DNA of 8,957 nt from Bacteroidales bacterium (GCA_018066005.1 JAGHSG010000084.1:1-8957), one strand, 5' to 3'. Shown: positions 1 through 7,491, counted from the first letter of the stretch. The notes: generated from the sequence alone by a model not told the origin. A program made the numbers and translations.

Positions 1-373
1 TACTCATTTCCACGCCATCCACCAATTGCAATTGGATATCCGGATATAGTTGGGCGAAATAGCGGTAGGGACGGTCCGTATCGGCAATATATTTGACTAT
101 CTGCCCCAATCCGCCGCTGATGAGTACACTACTTAATAGGAATGAAGCCCATCCGGCTTTGTAGAGCAGGAGTAATGCCACGATGACATACGGTACCCAT
201 TCGCCTACATAGGTGTAGTATTGAAAGAAAAAGTCTCCCGCTTGTGTATGCGTTCCGTTCAGCCACAGATGTATGGCGGCTTTGTCGTAGTACGCAACAC
301 AAATCCCTAAAGCAACGCAAAAGACGAAGCTCACGATGAGAAAGGGGATACTATTTTTGACGGATGGATGCAT
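1..373 (-). CDS. PAP2-family membrane phosphatase, N-terminal part (runs off the left edge)
   Basis: The minus-strand frame is open from an ATG at 373 to the window edge, giving 124 visible codons. Residues about 8-28 and 60-72 are hydrophobic membrane segments, with a further one at about 77-90. K94 followed six residues later by R101-P102 (KYIADTDRP) is the first signature, KxxxxxxRP, of the type 2 phosphatidic acid phosphatase superfamily. The second and third signatures (PSGH and SRxxxxxHxxxD) would lie beyond the edge. Family members remove phosphate from phosphatidic acid, phosphatidylglycerol phosphate, undecaprenyl pyrophosphate or lipid A at the outer face of the inner membrane; the substrate cannot be told from this part. 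The start lies 2 bases after the nuclease stop codon, so the two are probably co-transcribed and may be translationally coupled. Family assignment is good, specific function unknown. Confidence 0.8.
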   Translation of the reverse strand, partial: MHPSVKNSIPFLIVSFVFCVALGICVAYYDKAAIHLWLNGTHTQAGDFFFQYYTYVGEWVPYVIVALLLLYKAGWASFLLSSVLISGGLGQIVKYIADTDRPYRYFAQLYPDIQLQLVDGVEMS

Positions 374-375
374 AA

Positions 376-2226
376 CTATTTATCGGCAGCAAATCCCAAC
401 ACGGTGTAGGTGTGTCCGTTGATTTGGATGATGACCTGTCCGTTTTTCAATACTTTGAATTCGGCGTTAGCCGGTACGCGGATGATATTGTCCGCAGCGG
501 GTCCGTCGCAGTAGTCGTCTCCGAAGGATTGTGTCAATTGGTTAAAATCAACTTTTTGTCCCTGTTTATTGCCCCATATATATTCGGCTAACTCGGGGTA
601 GTCAATAAACGGATTGCGGTTACCCTGTAGTTGGTTAACGGCTATGGCACGGTCTAATTCTTGTTGACTAACGGGGTCCATTCTATGCCAACTCAGCAAC
701 AAATCCATCAGCCAAGGTTGGAATTCGTGGTAATTATCGTTTGTCATTGATTGGCCACACTCGTCCGTCGTTTTCCAGCGTATTTCTTTGTAGCACGTAG
801 CGATATAAAACCATGCACGTGCAAAGTCCCCTTTGTATTCGTCTGCGGGGCAGAAGACACGGCAAGTTAAGCCATAGTTACTGCCGCTACCAATAACAAA
901 AGTTCCATTATTAAAGGTGGTGTCGGCAGGTATGCCGGGTGGAATATCGTTTTTGGACCGGTTCGCGCTATAATCCGCAGGAACGAGCGCAAAGAGGTCT
1001 CGATAAGCCCGTTTGCAACCTTTTTGTCCGCCCCACCATGAGTTAGGCAACATGTGCTCGATATCACATCCTTTGACGCTGGCGCACGTGTCTTGCGCGT
1101 CAAAATAGCGGATGGAGTCGGAGTACATGTCGAAGACTTGGTTGGTTAATGTGTCGCGATCGGTGTAGAAGAAGCAACACCACGTGCTATGGTTGCCGCT
1201 ACCATAGGTGTAGCGATGCCCGCATTTCATGATGGAGGATAGGGTGTTCATCAAGTCTTCATCGTGCTTACCCTGCACCTCGTTGTAATAATGACAAGGC
1301 ATAGGTCCAAACTGCATGTGTGTGGTGTCAAAATCAACTTTTGTTCCCTTGGCCCAGACCTGTAGCGGAACGGATTTGGTAACGGTATTATAGTCCTGTC
1401 CGATGGCTATAATCTTCAATGTATCCGTGAGATATTCCCCATCAATACTGGCATCTCTGGATTTAATCAGATACGACACGGTCACTTCTCCTCCCGTAGG
1501 CGATAAAGTAGATGGTGTAACCCGAAAAATGGTGTCGTTATATTTGATGGTATATTCTTCGGCAGGCACGACCAAGGGCATCAGTTCCAGATCCAAATCA
1601 GTCATGGTAGAACGTGCTTTGATCTGTATGGTGGTGTCCTGGGTTGCGTACTGTTTATAAGAAGTGACACCGTTAAAATTGATGCCGGAAGGTGCTGTTA
1701 TCTTGGCTCTTAGCGGATAGGGGTCTTCGGCCGTAAAGACAATTTTTTGCACATAAAAACGGTTGTTTTTATTCGTCAGCGCGGCCAGCGTGATACTATC
1801 CGTCATCCCAAGTGCATGAATTGTGTAAGGATAAATCTGTGTGGCATGTCCTTTTTCCCATTGAATCGTATCTCCACAAACACAGATAGGATTGATGGAG
1901 TCCTTGTTGTTACCCCCAAAAGCAGCGGCATAAATAGTCAGGTCTTGAATGTTATAGGCTTCATTCAGACCAATCATCAGATTTCCTTTTTCGTCTTGTT
2001 TGCCTATTTTGATACCGAAAGTAGGTTTGGCAGCATACACTAATTCAGCATTCAGTATGCGTTCGGCACAGTCATCTGTTGAGGTTGAAATAATTTCCTC
2101 AAGCGTATATTTACGCGTGGTGCCATCTTCTATGTTGGCACTTTTGAACCAAATGGTGTACTCCTCTGCCTGCAGACAGCAGGCAAAGCATGTCAATAAC
2201 AGTACAAGACAAGTCTTTTTTTTCAT
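376..2226 (-). CDS. Secreted endonuclease I family nuclease with N-terminal beta-sandwich domains
   Basis: This is a 616-residue exported protein. Residues 1-20 form a signal peptide (Lys-rich start, Leu core, cleavage probably after LQA). Residues about 21-170 and 171-295 look like two beta-rich domains; the second is Ig-like. Residues about 305-552 form the His-Me finger nuclease of the endonuclease I family (EndA, Vvn and NucM type). E390-H391 in CDIEHMLPNSWW are the expected metal ligand and general-base pair. DLFALVP (410-416) followed by N422 and N426 matches the second metal-binding block, and GNRNPFIDYPE (535-545) is the usual closing motif. Twelve cysteines lie between 311 and 573, suggesting disulfides in the periplasm or outside. 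Expected activity is nonspecific DNA/RNA cleavage for nutrient or biofilm use. Residues 586-611 form a short C-terminal segment of a kind seen in other exported Bacteroidales proteins. The start is set by the signal peptide. An 87-base gap separates it from pssA. Confidence 0.9.
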   Translation of the reverse strand: MKKKTCLVLLLTCFACCLQAEEYTIWFKSANIEDGTTRKYTLEEIISTSTDDCAERILNAELVYAAKPTFGIKIGKQDEKGNLMIGLNEAYNIQDLTIYAAAFGGNNKDSINPICVCGDTIQWEKGHATQIYPYTIHALGMTDSITLAALTNKNNRFYVQKIVFTAEDPYPLRAKITAPSGINFNGVTSYKQYATQDTTIQIKARSTMTDLDLELMPLVVPAEEYTIKYNDTIFRVTPSTLSPTGGEVTVSYLIKSRDASIDGEYLTDTLKIIAIGQDYNTVTKSVPLQVWAKGTKVDFDTTHMQFGPMPCHYYNEVQGKHDEDLMNTLSSIMKCGHRYTYGSGNHSTWCCFFYTDRDTLTNQVFDMYSDSIRYFDAQDTCASVKGCDIEHMLPNSWWGGQKGCKRAYRDLFALVPADYSANRSKNDIPPGIPADTTFNNGTFVIGSGSNYGLTCRVFCPADEYKGDFARAWFYIATCYKEIRWKTTDECGQSMTNDNYHEFQPWLMDLLLSWHRMDPVSQQELDRAIAVNQLQGNRNPFIDYPELAEYIWGNKQGQKVDFNQLTQSFGDDYCDGPAADNIIRVPANAEFKVLKNGQVIIQINGHTYTVLGFAADK

Positions 2227-2292
2227 AGATATAGTGTTAAAATTGCTTAACAGTAGGTTAAACCCGCGTTAAACCGGCGTTATACTCGCGTT
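2227..2292 (-). repeat. 11-nt phased degenerate repeats upstream of the nuclease gene
   Basis: Read on the minus strand, units begin with AAC or AAG at 2292, 2281, 2270, 2259, 2248 and 2238, a spacing of 11, 11, 11, 11 and 10 bases. The first three units are close copies (AACGCGAGTAT, AACGCCGGTTT, AACGCGGGTTT); the later ones keep mainly the AA(C/G) start. Within them GGTTTAAC (2275-2268) and GTTTAACC (2263-2256) form an imperfect inverted repeat with a GCGG loop (7 of 8 pairs). The array fills most of the gap between pssA and the nuclease ATG. No TAnnTTTG promoter was found here. It could be a protein-binding array, a transcript structure or a decaying tandem repeat. Confidence 0.65.
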
Positions 2293-2313
2293 TCACACCC
2301 GATAAATACAGGG

Positions 2314-3030
2314 CTACTCGCGGGTCGTCCCGCAGGCGAAAAGGAGATTAAGTAGGACATACCACAAGATGACGGCGGAACCGGCAAAGACTGCAAACTC
2401 CCAGTGCCCATACCGAACAGACTCCAAGACACAGAGAATAATCAGTACGAGTGCGCCGATGAGGAACATATATTTGTCGGCATTGTCTTTCCACGACAGG
2501 TTGTGGAATTTGAGACTGAAGAAAGGTATCTCAGCCAGCAGCAGATAGCAACTGAGCAGACTGATAACGACCAATACCCACGGCATCCAGCAGGCGGTCA
2601 TCATCTGATAAGGCATGCAGCACAGCGAAGCCCAGAAGATAGCGTTGGCAGGGGTTGCCAGTCCGATAAACGAGGACGTCTGACGTTCGTCCAAGTTGAA
2701 TTTGGCAAGGCGCAAAGCCGAGAAAGCAGCCATCAGCAGGACAATCAGACTCCACCAACCGATAAGGGGACGGAGGTAGCAACACAACATCATGGAAGGA
2801 GCCAGACCGAAGGTTATGTCATCGGCCAACGAGTCCAGTTCAACACCCATTTTATTACTTATACCCAAAGCACGCGCGGTCATGCCGTCAAAGAAATCAA
2901 AGAAGGCACCGAGCAGGATAAGACCAAAAGCCCACAGGTAAGCCCCTTGAGTAGCCATCAGCGTGGCAAGGGCGCCACTTAACAGATTACTGCAAGTGAA
3001 GAAATCAGGAATAAGTCGTTTAGCATTCAT
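2314..3030 (-). CDS. pssA: CDP-diacylglycerol--serine O-phosphatidyltransferase (phosphatidylserine synthase)
   Basis: This 238-residue integral membrane enzyme joins serine to CDP-diacylglycerol, giving phosphatidylserine and CMP, the committed step towards phosphatidylethanolamine. The complete CDP-alcohol phosphatidyltransferase signature is present with exact spacing: D48-G49, A52-R53, G62, D66 and D70 (DGxxARx8GxxxDxxxD). The surrounding hydrophobic helices fit the family's six-segment fold. The N-terminal IPDFFTCSNLLSG (residues 7-19) is typical of bacterial type II PssA rather than of PgsA. The ATG overlaps the TGA of the upstream permease by four bases (ATGA), implying translational coupling. 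No psd (decarboxylase) gene lies in the window. PssA is preferred over phosphatidylglycerolphosphate or cardiolipin synthase because of this N-terminus and the overall length. Confidence 0.93.
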   Translation of the reverse strand: MNAKRLIPDFFTCSNLLSGALATLMATQGAYLWAFGLILLGAFFDFFDGMTARALGISNKMGVELDSLADDITFGLAPSMMLCCYLRPLIGWWSLIVLLMAAFSALRLAKFNLDERQTSSFIGLATPANAIFWASLCCMPYQMMTACWMPWVLVVISLLSCYLLLAEIPFFSLKFHNLSWKDNADKYMFLIGALVLIILCVLESVRYGHWEFAVFAGSAVILWYVLLNLLFACGTTRE

Positions 3031-4289
3031 AATTTACGTTGTACAATTAGTGTGATTAATATACTGGGGATACAACAAATCATCACAATCCAGAAGAAAT
3101 TGATATATCCCACATGATCCGCAATCCAACCGGCGATAAGTCCCGGTAACATCAGTCCGAGGAACATAAATGCCGTGCAGATGGAGAAATGCGCTGTTTT
3201 ATACGGTCCGTCAGCAAAGTACATCATATACAGCATGCACGCCGTATAGCCGAGCCCGTAACCTAACTGCTCAAAGCCGATGCACGCGGCTATCTTCCAG
3301 AACTCGGTCGGTTGTGCAATAGCCATATAGCAATAGACGATGCAGGGGAGTGTGAGCATGAGGCACATCCACAGCATGACTTTCTTCAAACCATGTTTGG
3401 ACGCAGCCAAACCGCCCACGATGCCACCCAAGAGCATCAAGCCGATGGCAATAAAATTGAGCAGACCTATCATGTCTTGCGTCAAGCCCAGACCGCCTAT
3501 TTCCATAGGATCGCGCAGGAAAGGCAGTTCCATTTTCAGGAGCAGAGCTTCCGGCAGACGGTATAAGAGCATGAAACATAATGCCAACAGGATGCCCTTT
3601 TTTTGGAAGAAAGTAGCCCACGTGTTGCCGATGGCTTGCCATATACCGCTTTTGGAAGCGGCATCCGTGTTCTCTTCGGCTTTGGGCATCGCCCACACGT
3701 GCCAAAGAGCCATGAGTGCCAATAAGGCAGAGCAGATGAGTAAGGTGTATGTCCAAGCATTCGCAACGGAGGTCTTACGCGACAAGACACCGACCAGAAC
3801 CAGCAGAACGGACTGGCAGAAGATATTCGCCAACTTGTAGAATGTGGAACGAATGCCCACAAAGGCCGATTGCTGTTTGTCCGTCAGCGCCAACATGTAA
3901 TACCCGTCGGCTGCTATGTCGTGTGTGGCGGAGGCAAAAGCGGTGACAGTGAATAAGATAAGGGCTATTGTGAAGAATCCCTTAGGTGCCAGCCACGCCA
4001 ATAAACCTACGCTGACGCACATCATGACCTGCATTATGATGACCCACCAACGTTTGGTGCGAATAACATCCACGAAGGGGCTCCAAAGGGGTTTGATAAC
4101 CCACGGAAAGGTAATCAAACTGGTAAAGAGAGCGATGCGCGTATTGCTTTCACCCAAGTCTTTGAACAGGGCTATACTCAGTACCGTAACAATGAAATAA
4201 GGTATGCCTTCGGCAATATAAAGTGTGGGGACCCATAACCAAGGGGTCCCCGACACATTATTATTATGTACGCGCGTGCGAGAGCTCAT
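3027..4289 (-). CDS. AmpG-like major facilitator superfamily permease
   Basis: This 420-residue polytopic inner-membrane protein has about twelve hydrophobic segments. It begins with WLWVPTLYIAEGIPYFIV (17-34) and carries the loop after helix 2, PLWSPFVDVIRTKRWW (67-82), with the Asp and basic residues of the MFS A-motif position. FASATHDIAADGY (118-130) is the characteristic motif of the AmpG / peptide-acetyl-CoA transporter group, and RSTFYKLANI (147-156) and FEQLGYGLGY (339-348) also fit it. AmpG imports anhydro-muropeptides for cell-wall recycling; that substrate is only a family-based guess, and no recycling enzymes are nearby. The ATG at 4289 lies 22 bases after the ppiD stop. Another ATG 8 bases upstream is out of frame. 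The stop overlaps pssA. Membership of this MFS branch is fairly sure, the substrate uncertain. Confidence 0.78.
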   Translation of the reverse strand: MSSRTRVHNNNVSGTPWLWVPTLYIAEGIPYFIVTVLSIALFKDLGESNTRIALFTSLITFPWVIKPLWSPFVDVIRTKRWWVIIMQVMMCVSVGLLAWLAPKGFFTIALILFTVTAFASATHDIAADGYYMLALTDKQQSAFVGIRSTFYKLANIFCQSVLLVLVGVLSRKTSVANAWTYTLLICSALLALMALWHVWAMPKAEENTDAASKSGIWQAIGNTWATFFQKKGILLALCFMLLYRLPEALLLKMELPFLRDPMEIGGLGLTQDMIGLLNFIAIGLMLLGGIVGGLAASKHGLKKVMLWMCLMLTLPCIVYCYMAIAQPTEFWKIAACIGFEQLGYGLGYTACMLYMMYFADGPYKTAHFSICTAFMFLGLMLPGLIAGWIADHVGYINFFWIVMICCIPSILITLIVQRKL

Positions 4290-4311
4290 CTGTACATAAT
4301 TTTTTTACGAT

Positions 4312-6318
4312 TTATTGGAAATTGCTGCGGTTATCTTCAATCTCGGCTTTTTCTTGAACTAACGAGATAGCTTGATAAGGCAACGAATAAGCGTAGCGCA
4401 TGTTCATTTGTTGAATCATAGCGGCATCGTCTTGTGTGCCTTCTGCAACAACCTGCTGACCGGGAACGAGCATATAAACGCCTTGCACACCTTTGACGGG
4501 AGCGCTCAGTTGACCTTGTGCGGTAGCAAAGGCAGCACCTACAACGGCAGGTTCCATAGCGTTAGCGAAGCGGCTGTTGTTGAGAGCCACGCCTTCGGCG
4601 TTCTGGATTTCTACGTTAGCCATCTGGGCAGCTTCTTGCAGCGTGGTGGCTTTGTTCAAAGCGCTCATCATCTGTTCGGCTTTCTTGTTAAGAATAACCT
4701 TGGCTGTCAATTCACCCTCTACCTCTTTCAGTGTGCGGTATTCGCCGTCGCTCACTTCGCTGAGCAGGGCAATAACGAATTGGTCACCGCACTCAAAGAC
4801 GTCACTTATGTCACCTTCGTTGGCTTCAAAAGCCCAGCGAACGATGGCGCGACTTTGTTTGAGTTGAGCAATCTTATCCTGATTCTTGTCCAAGTTGTAA
4901 GCGGGATAGAGACGCAGACCTTCCTGTTCGGCAGCAGCACGGAAAGACACTTCGTCGGGATTAGTCACGATGAACTGTTTGGCTTTGTTATACAATACCG
5001 AATAGGTCTTGGAAGACGGAGTTACCAGGCGCTCTACGAAAGCGATTTTTACTTTGGGAGTAGCTTTGGACACTTCTACGCATTGCAGCGTAATCTCACC
5101 CATACCCTGAGCGATGGTGAATTGTTCCACTTTCTTAGCTTTGAAAGCCTTCTCGGCAATATTTTGGGGCAGCATAGCCTCGGTGTACCAAACGGCTTCG
5201 GGTTCTTCTTTTACGCTGTCGGGATAAACGGGGCACAGTTTAACGGAGTCGGGCATCGAATAGCCGCACTCAATCAGACGTGCCATACGGTAGGTACCGT
5301 CGGCAAAGGTCAGAGGCATGAAGGCGTCTTTCTTGGCGTCCTTGCCGAAAGCGAACTCTTTGTAAGCCTCGGGGATATTCTCTTCGGAGTAGTTGAAAGC
5401 GGTGTACATAACGTCCGAATTGGTGTTTACGACCAAAGCGGGATCGTCGGTTGTTTGCAATTCGGCCTCAACGGCTTGCATCTCTTTCTCTGCCTGTTGG
5501 AAGTCTTCCTCGGAGGGAACGATGGCAAAACTCAAGTATTCAACCGAGCGGTTGGGGGTTTGTTTGTAGAGTTTTTTCTGTTGGTTGTAGAGTTTTTTCA
5601 AATCTACATTCTTAACCGTGATGGTAGAGTCAGCAACAGCCGAATAGGGTTGCATGATGTATTGGGCATCCACGGTTGTTTGGTTAGCCAAGAATTGATA
5701 TTTGGCGTCAATGTTGTTGGCTGTCAGCAGTTTTTGTACCAGGTCGGTATATTTCTCCTGCATACGGGTCAGACGAACGGCGTTCTCCCAATACATCCAA
5801 TAGGTCTTGGCTTGTTTGAGGTTAGCGGCTTGTTCTTCGTTCTCTGCTTCCTGTTCGATGGAGTGCAAGAAACGGACGAGGTTGTCGCGGCTGAACTGAC
5901 CGTTCTCGTCAGCAAAGGCGCGGCGTTGCATAATCATCTGGTGAGGATTTTGTCCGATGCACAACTCGCTGAGTTCTTCGTTGGTCACGTCCATACCGAT
6001 TTTCTCGCATTCGGCGCGCAGGGTCCAGTCCATGACCATCATCTGCCATACTTGGTTGCGGATCTGTGCAGCCAAATCTTCGTCCTGGTCGGTGCGGCCG
6101 GTCTCGATTTTGTACACTTCGGTCAGTTGGTCTTTGGCGGCTTCGTATTCGGTGAAGTGGACTTTACGTCCCTGAATAGTGCCGACATACTCGCGACTAC
6201 GGTTGAAGAAACTGCTTCCTGAGTTCAGGAAGTCACCTAAAATAAATGCTAACATGGCCAAACCCACGATAATCAGCAGGGCGACGCCATGGTTACGAAT
6301 TTTTTGTAATGTTGCCAT
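4312..6318 (-). CDS. ppiD: PpiD/SurA-type periplasmic folding factor with a reduced parvulin domain
   Basis: This 668-residue protein has a short cytoplasmic N-terminus, one membrane anchor (residues about 12-30, VALLIIVGLAMLAFILGDF) and a long periplasmic part, the PpiD layout. Residues about 43-200 match the SurA/PpiD N-terminal chaperone domain (YVGTIQGRKVHFTEYE, then QMMVMDWTLRAECEKIGM). The expected parvulin prolyl isomerase lies at about 357-420, but only its C-terminal portion (WYTEAMLPQNIAEKAFKAKK, 377-396, and the strand after it) is recognisable; the histidine-bearing RHIL strand and GGDLG block are missing. Residues 485-668 form the C-terminal PpiD region. The role is probably to hold or help fold proteins leaving the Sec translocon, without isomerase activity. 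Gaps of 25 bases upstream and 22 downstream place it in an operon. Residues up to about 650 use no TTA, CTA or TCA codons, so an antisense frame stays open. Confidence 0.87.
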   Translation of the reverse strand: MATLQKIRNHGVALLIIVGLAMLAFILGDFLNSGSSFFNRSREYVGTIQGRKVHFTEYEAAKDQLTEVYKIETGRTDQDEDLAAQIRNQVWQMMVMDWTLRAECEKIGMDVTNEELSELCIGQNPHQMIMQRRAFADENGQFSRDNLVRFLHSIEQEAENEEQAANLKQAKTYWMYWENAVRLTRMQEKYTDLVQKLLTANNIDAKYQFLANQTTVDAQYIMQPYSAVADSTITVKNVDLKKLYNQQKKLYKQTPNRSVEYLSFAIVPSEEDFQQAEKEMQAVEAELQTTDDPALVVNTNSDVMYTAFNYSEENIPEAYKEFAFGKDAKKDAFMPLTFADGTYRMARLIECGYSMPDSVKLCPVYPDSVKEEPEAVWYTEAMLPQNIAEKAFKAKKVEQFTIAQGMGEITLQCVEVSKATPKVKIAFVERLVTPSSKTYSVLYNKAKQFIVTNPDEVSFRAAAEQEGLRLYPAYNLDKNQDKIAQLKQSRAIVRWAFEANEGDISDVFECGDQFVIALLSEVSDGEYRTLKEVEGELTAKVILNKKAEQMMSALNKATTLQEAAQMANVEIQNAEGVALNNSRFANAMEPAVVGAAFATAQGQLSAPVKGVQGVYMLVPGQQVVAEGTQDDAAMIQQMNMRYAYSLPYQAISLVQEKAEIEDNRSNFQ

Positions 6319-6343
6319 AAATGTTTGTTAATATTAATTATGT

Positions 6344-7351
6344 TTATTTGGTGCAAATAGGTTTTCCGCTTCTGTTTTCAAAGATAGACACCTGTTTGAT
6401 GTTCCACAGCGGAGCCACTTCATCGGTGCTGCGATAGACAAAGGCGATTTGTGTCTTGTCGCTGATGTAATCGGTTATATCCAGTGTGTCATTTACGTAC
6501 TTGGGTAATGTGCCGGAGTTGAAATTAGGTATTTCCATCTCGTCCCAATTCTTGCCATCTTCGGTTACGCGCACGGTCAGCATATCTCTAACGGTAGCGG
6601 CGTTGCCCTGTTGGAAATAGGTCTGGAAGGTTAACTTGGCAGTTTGCATGTTGTATTGTGCCAGGTTGATGGGTTGCGACACCAGTTCAACCTCGCTAGT
6701 TACGGCTTGGCCGTCCGGTTTGGCTTGTGCCACAACGCAATTCTCTTTTAGGTTCCAAACGTTCATACTCGGGTCTATAATAGCCTTCTGTGTCCAATAA
6801 TCCAAGGTGGTGAAGTCTTCCATAAAGACCTTAACATCTTCCATCGGGTATGCCGACGAATTGGAAGTCCAATAGAGGTAGGCGTTATAATTCTTCGATT
6901 GTGGAGTCTCGATGGTGCTGTTGTATTTGGTTATCTTACCGCGGATGATGACGGTATCTCCGACAGCGATCTGATCCATGTCCGTAAAGGGCTTGTTGTC
7001 GATGCCGTAGATACGATATGCTTCAAATTCTACGGACGAGGTCTGTGAGTCGCGGATGTAGAAGATGGCGTTGCCATAACCGCTCATACCATCTGCATGC
7101 TTCTTGTCAAAGGAGCAGACAATACCGCAGATGTAGTATTCTTGGTCCGTTGTGGCTTGGTTTTCCAGCGTCTTGCCGATAGCGACAGCCGTGTGAACGG
7201 AGATGTAGGGTAGGTCTTCCATGCACGGAACGGTAATGGTGTCGTAGGCAAATGTACTTTGTTCAGGCCCGGACGGGAAGTCGTTGTGGTCACAGGCGGT
7301 AAAGCCCACCAAGCAAACAATCGCAGCAAATAAGTAGTGTGTAAATCTCAT
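6344..7351 (-). CDS. Putative lipoprotein with OB-fold domain and C-terminal beta-sandwich domain
   Basis: This is a 335-residue exported protein. The N-terminus has a hydrophobic stretch (residues 7-17) and a lipobox-like FTAC ending in C20; DHND follows, and acidic residues at this place are associated with surface export of Bacteroidetes lipoproteins. Residues about 52-160 resemble the OB-fold found in many Bacteroidales exported proteins and nucleases: YYICGIVCSF (72-81), YGNAIFYIRD (92-101), VGDTVIIRGKITKYN (130-144). Residues about 175-326 resemble choice-of-anchor / cleaved-adhesin beta-sandwiches: FMEDFTTLDYW (176-186), VTEDGKNWDEM (262-272), IAFVYRS (302-308). No catalytic residues are evident. 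It is the first gene of the leftward cluster, right after a promoter. Function unknown; a binding or scaffold role at the cell surface is inferred. Confidence 0.75.
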   Translation of the reverse strand: MRFTHYLFAAIVCLVGFTACDHNDFPSGPEQSTFAYDTITVPCMEDLPYISVHTAVAIGKTLENQATTDQEYYICGIVCSFDKKHADGMSGYGNAIFYIRDSQTSSVEFEAYRIYGIDNKPFTDMDQIAVGDTVIIRGKITKYNSTIETPQSKNYNAYLYWTSNSSAYPMEDVKVFMEDFTTLDYWTQKAIIDPSMNVWNLKENCVVAQAKPDGQAVTSEVELVSQPINLAQYNMQTAKLTFQTYFQQGNAATVRDMLTVRVTEDGKNWDEMEIPNFNSGTLPKYVNDTLDITDYISDKTQIAFVYRSTDEVAPLWNIKQVSIFENRSGKPICTK

Positions 7352-7371
7352 ACTATTCGTAATTTAACGCG

Positions 7372-7403
7372 CAAAATTACAATTTTTCGCGCACATACGC
7401 AAG
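7372..7403 (-). promoter_or_regulatory. Bacteroidetes-type promoter for the leftward cluster
   Basis: On the minus strand TAATTTTG (7379-7372) fits the -7 consensus TAnnTTTG exactly. A -33-like CTTG (7403-7400, three of four matches to TTTG) lies 20 bases upstream. The ATG at 7351 follows closely, leaving a leader of roughly 10-20 bases. It would drive the lipoprotein gene and probably ppiD, the permease and pssA. Confidence 0.65.
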
Positions 7404-7440
7404 CAATTATTAAAAAAAGTGTATTTTTTTTTGATTTTTG

Positions 7441-7471
7441 TTTGTCAGTTAAAAAAAAAGTTGTATCTTTG
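7441..7471 (+). promoter_or_regulatory. Bacteroidetes-type promoter for infC-rpmI-rplT
   Basis: TTTG (7441-7444), a 19-base spacer that includes a run of A, and TATCTTTG (7464-7471) form a complete -33/-7 consensus for the Bacteroidetes primary sigma factor. Transcription would start near 7476-7480, only about 12-16 bases before the infC ATG at 7492, so there is no room for a leader riboregulator upstream of infC. Confidence 0.82.
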
Positions 7472-7491
7472 CACGATTTTTATAAACATAG

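Noticed and set aside
129..320. Minus-strand open frame of 63 codons inside the PAP2 gene
   Set aside because: It is an alternative frame of the PAP2 coding sequence, which carries the KxxxxxxRP motif.
2216..2223. Run of eight A just after the nuclease ATG as a phase-variation tract
   Set aside because: Lys-rich signal peptide starts naturally give such runs, and eight bases is short for a contingency locus; no supporting evidence.
2167..2226. Lipoprotein signal in the nuclease N-terminus
   Set aside because: Cysteines at 13, 16 and 17 lack a proper lipobox before them; LQA followed by EEY fits ordinary signal peptidase cleavage better.
2296..2316. Terminator after pssA (CCC...GGG on the minus strand)
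   Set aside because: The stem is only three or four base pairs and no T-run follows.
2404..2982. Plus-strand open frame of 192 codons opposite pssA
   Set aside because: The translation is rich in Gln, His, Thr and Glu, as expected for the complement of a membrane protein gene; pssA has an exact family signature.
4372..6222. Long plus-strand open frame (616 codons) opposite ppiD
   Set aside because: It is in register with ppiD codons and is explained by absence of TTA, CTA and TCA in the sense strand. Its translation has no recognisable domain, and ppiD is clearly the real gene.
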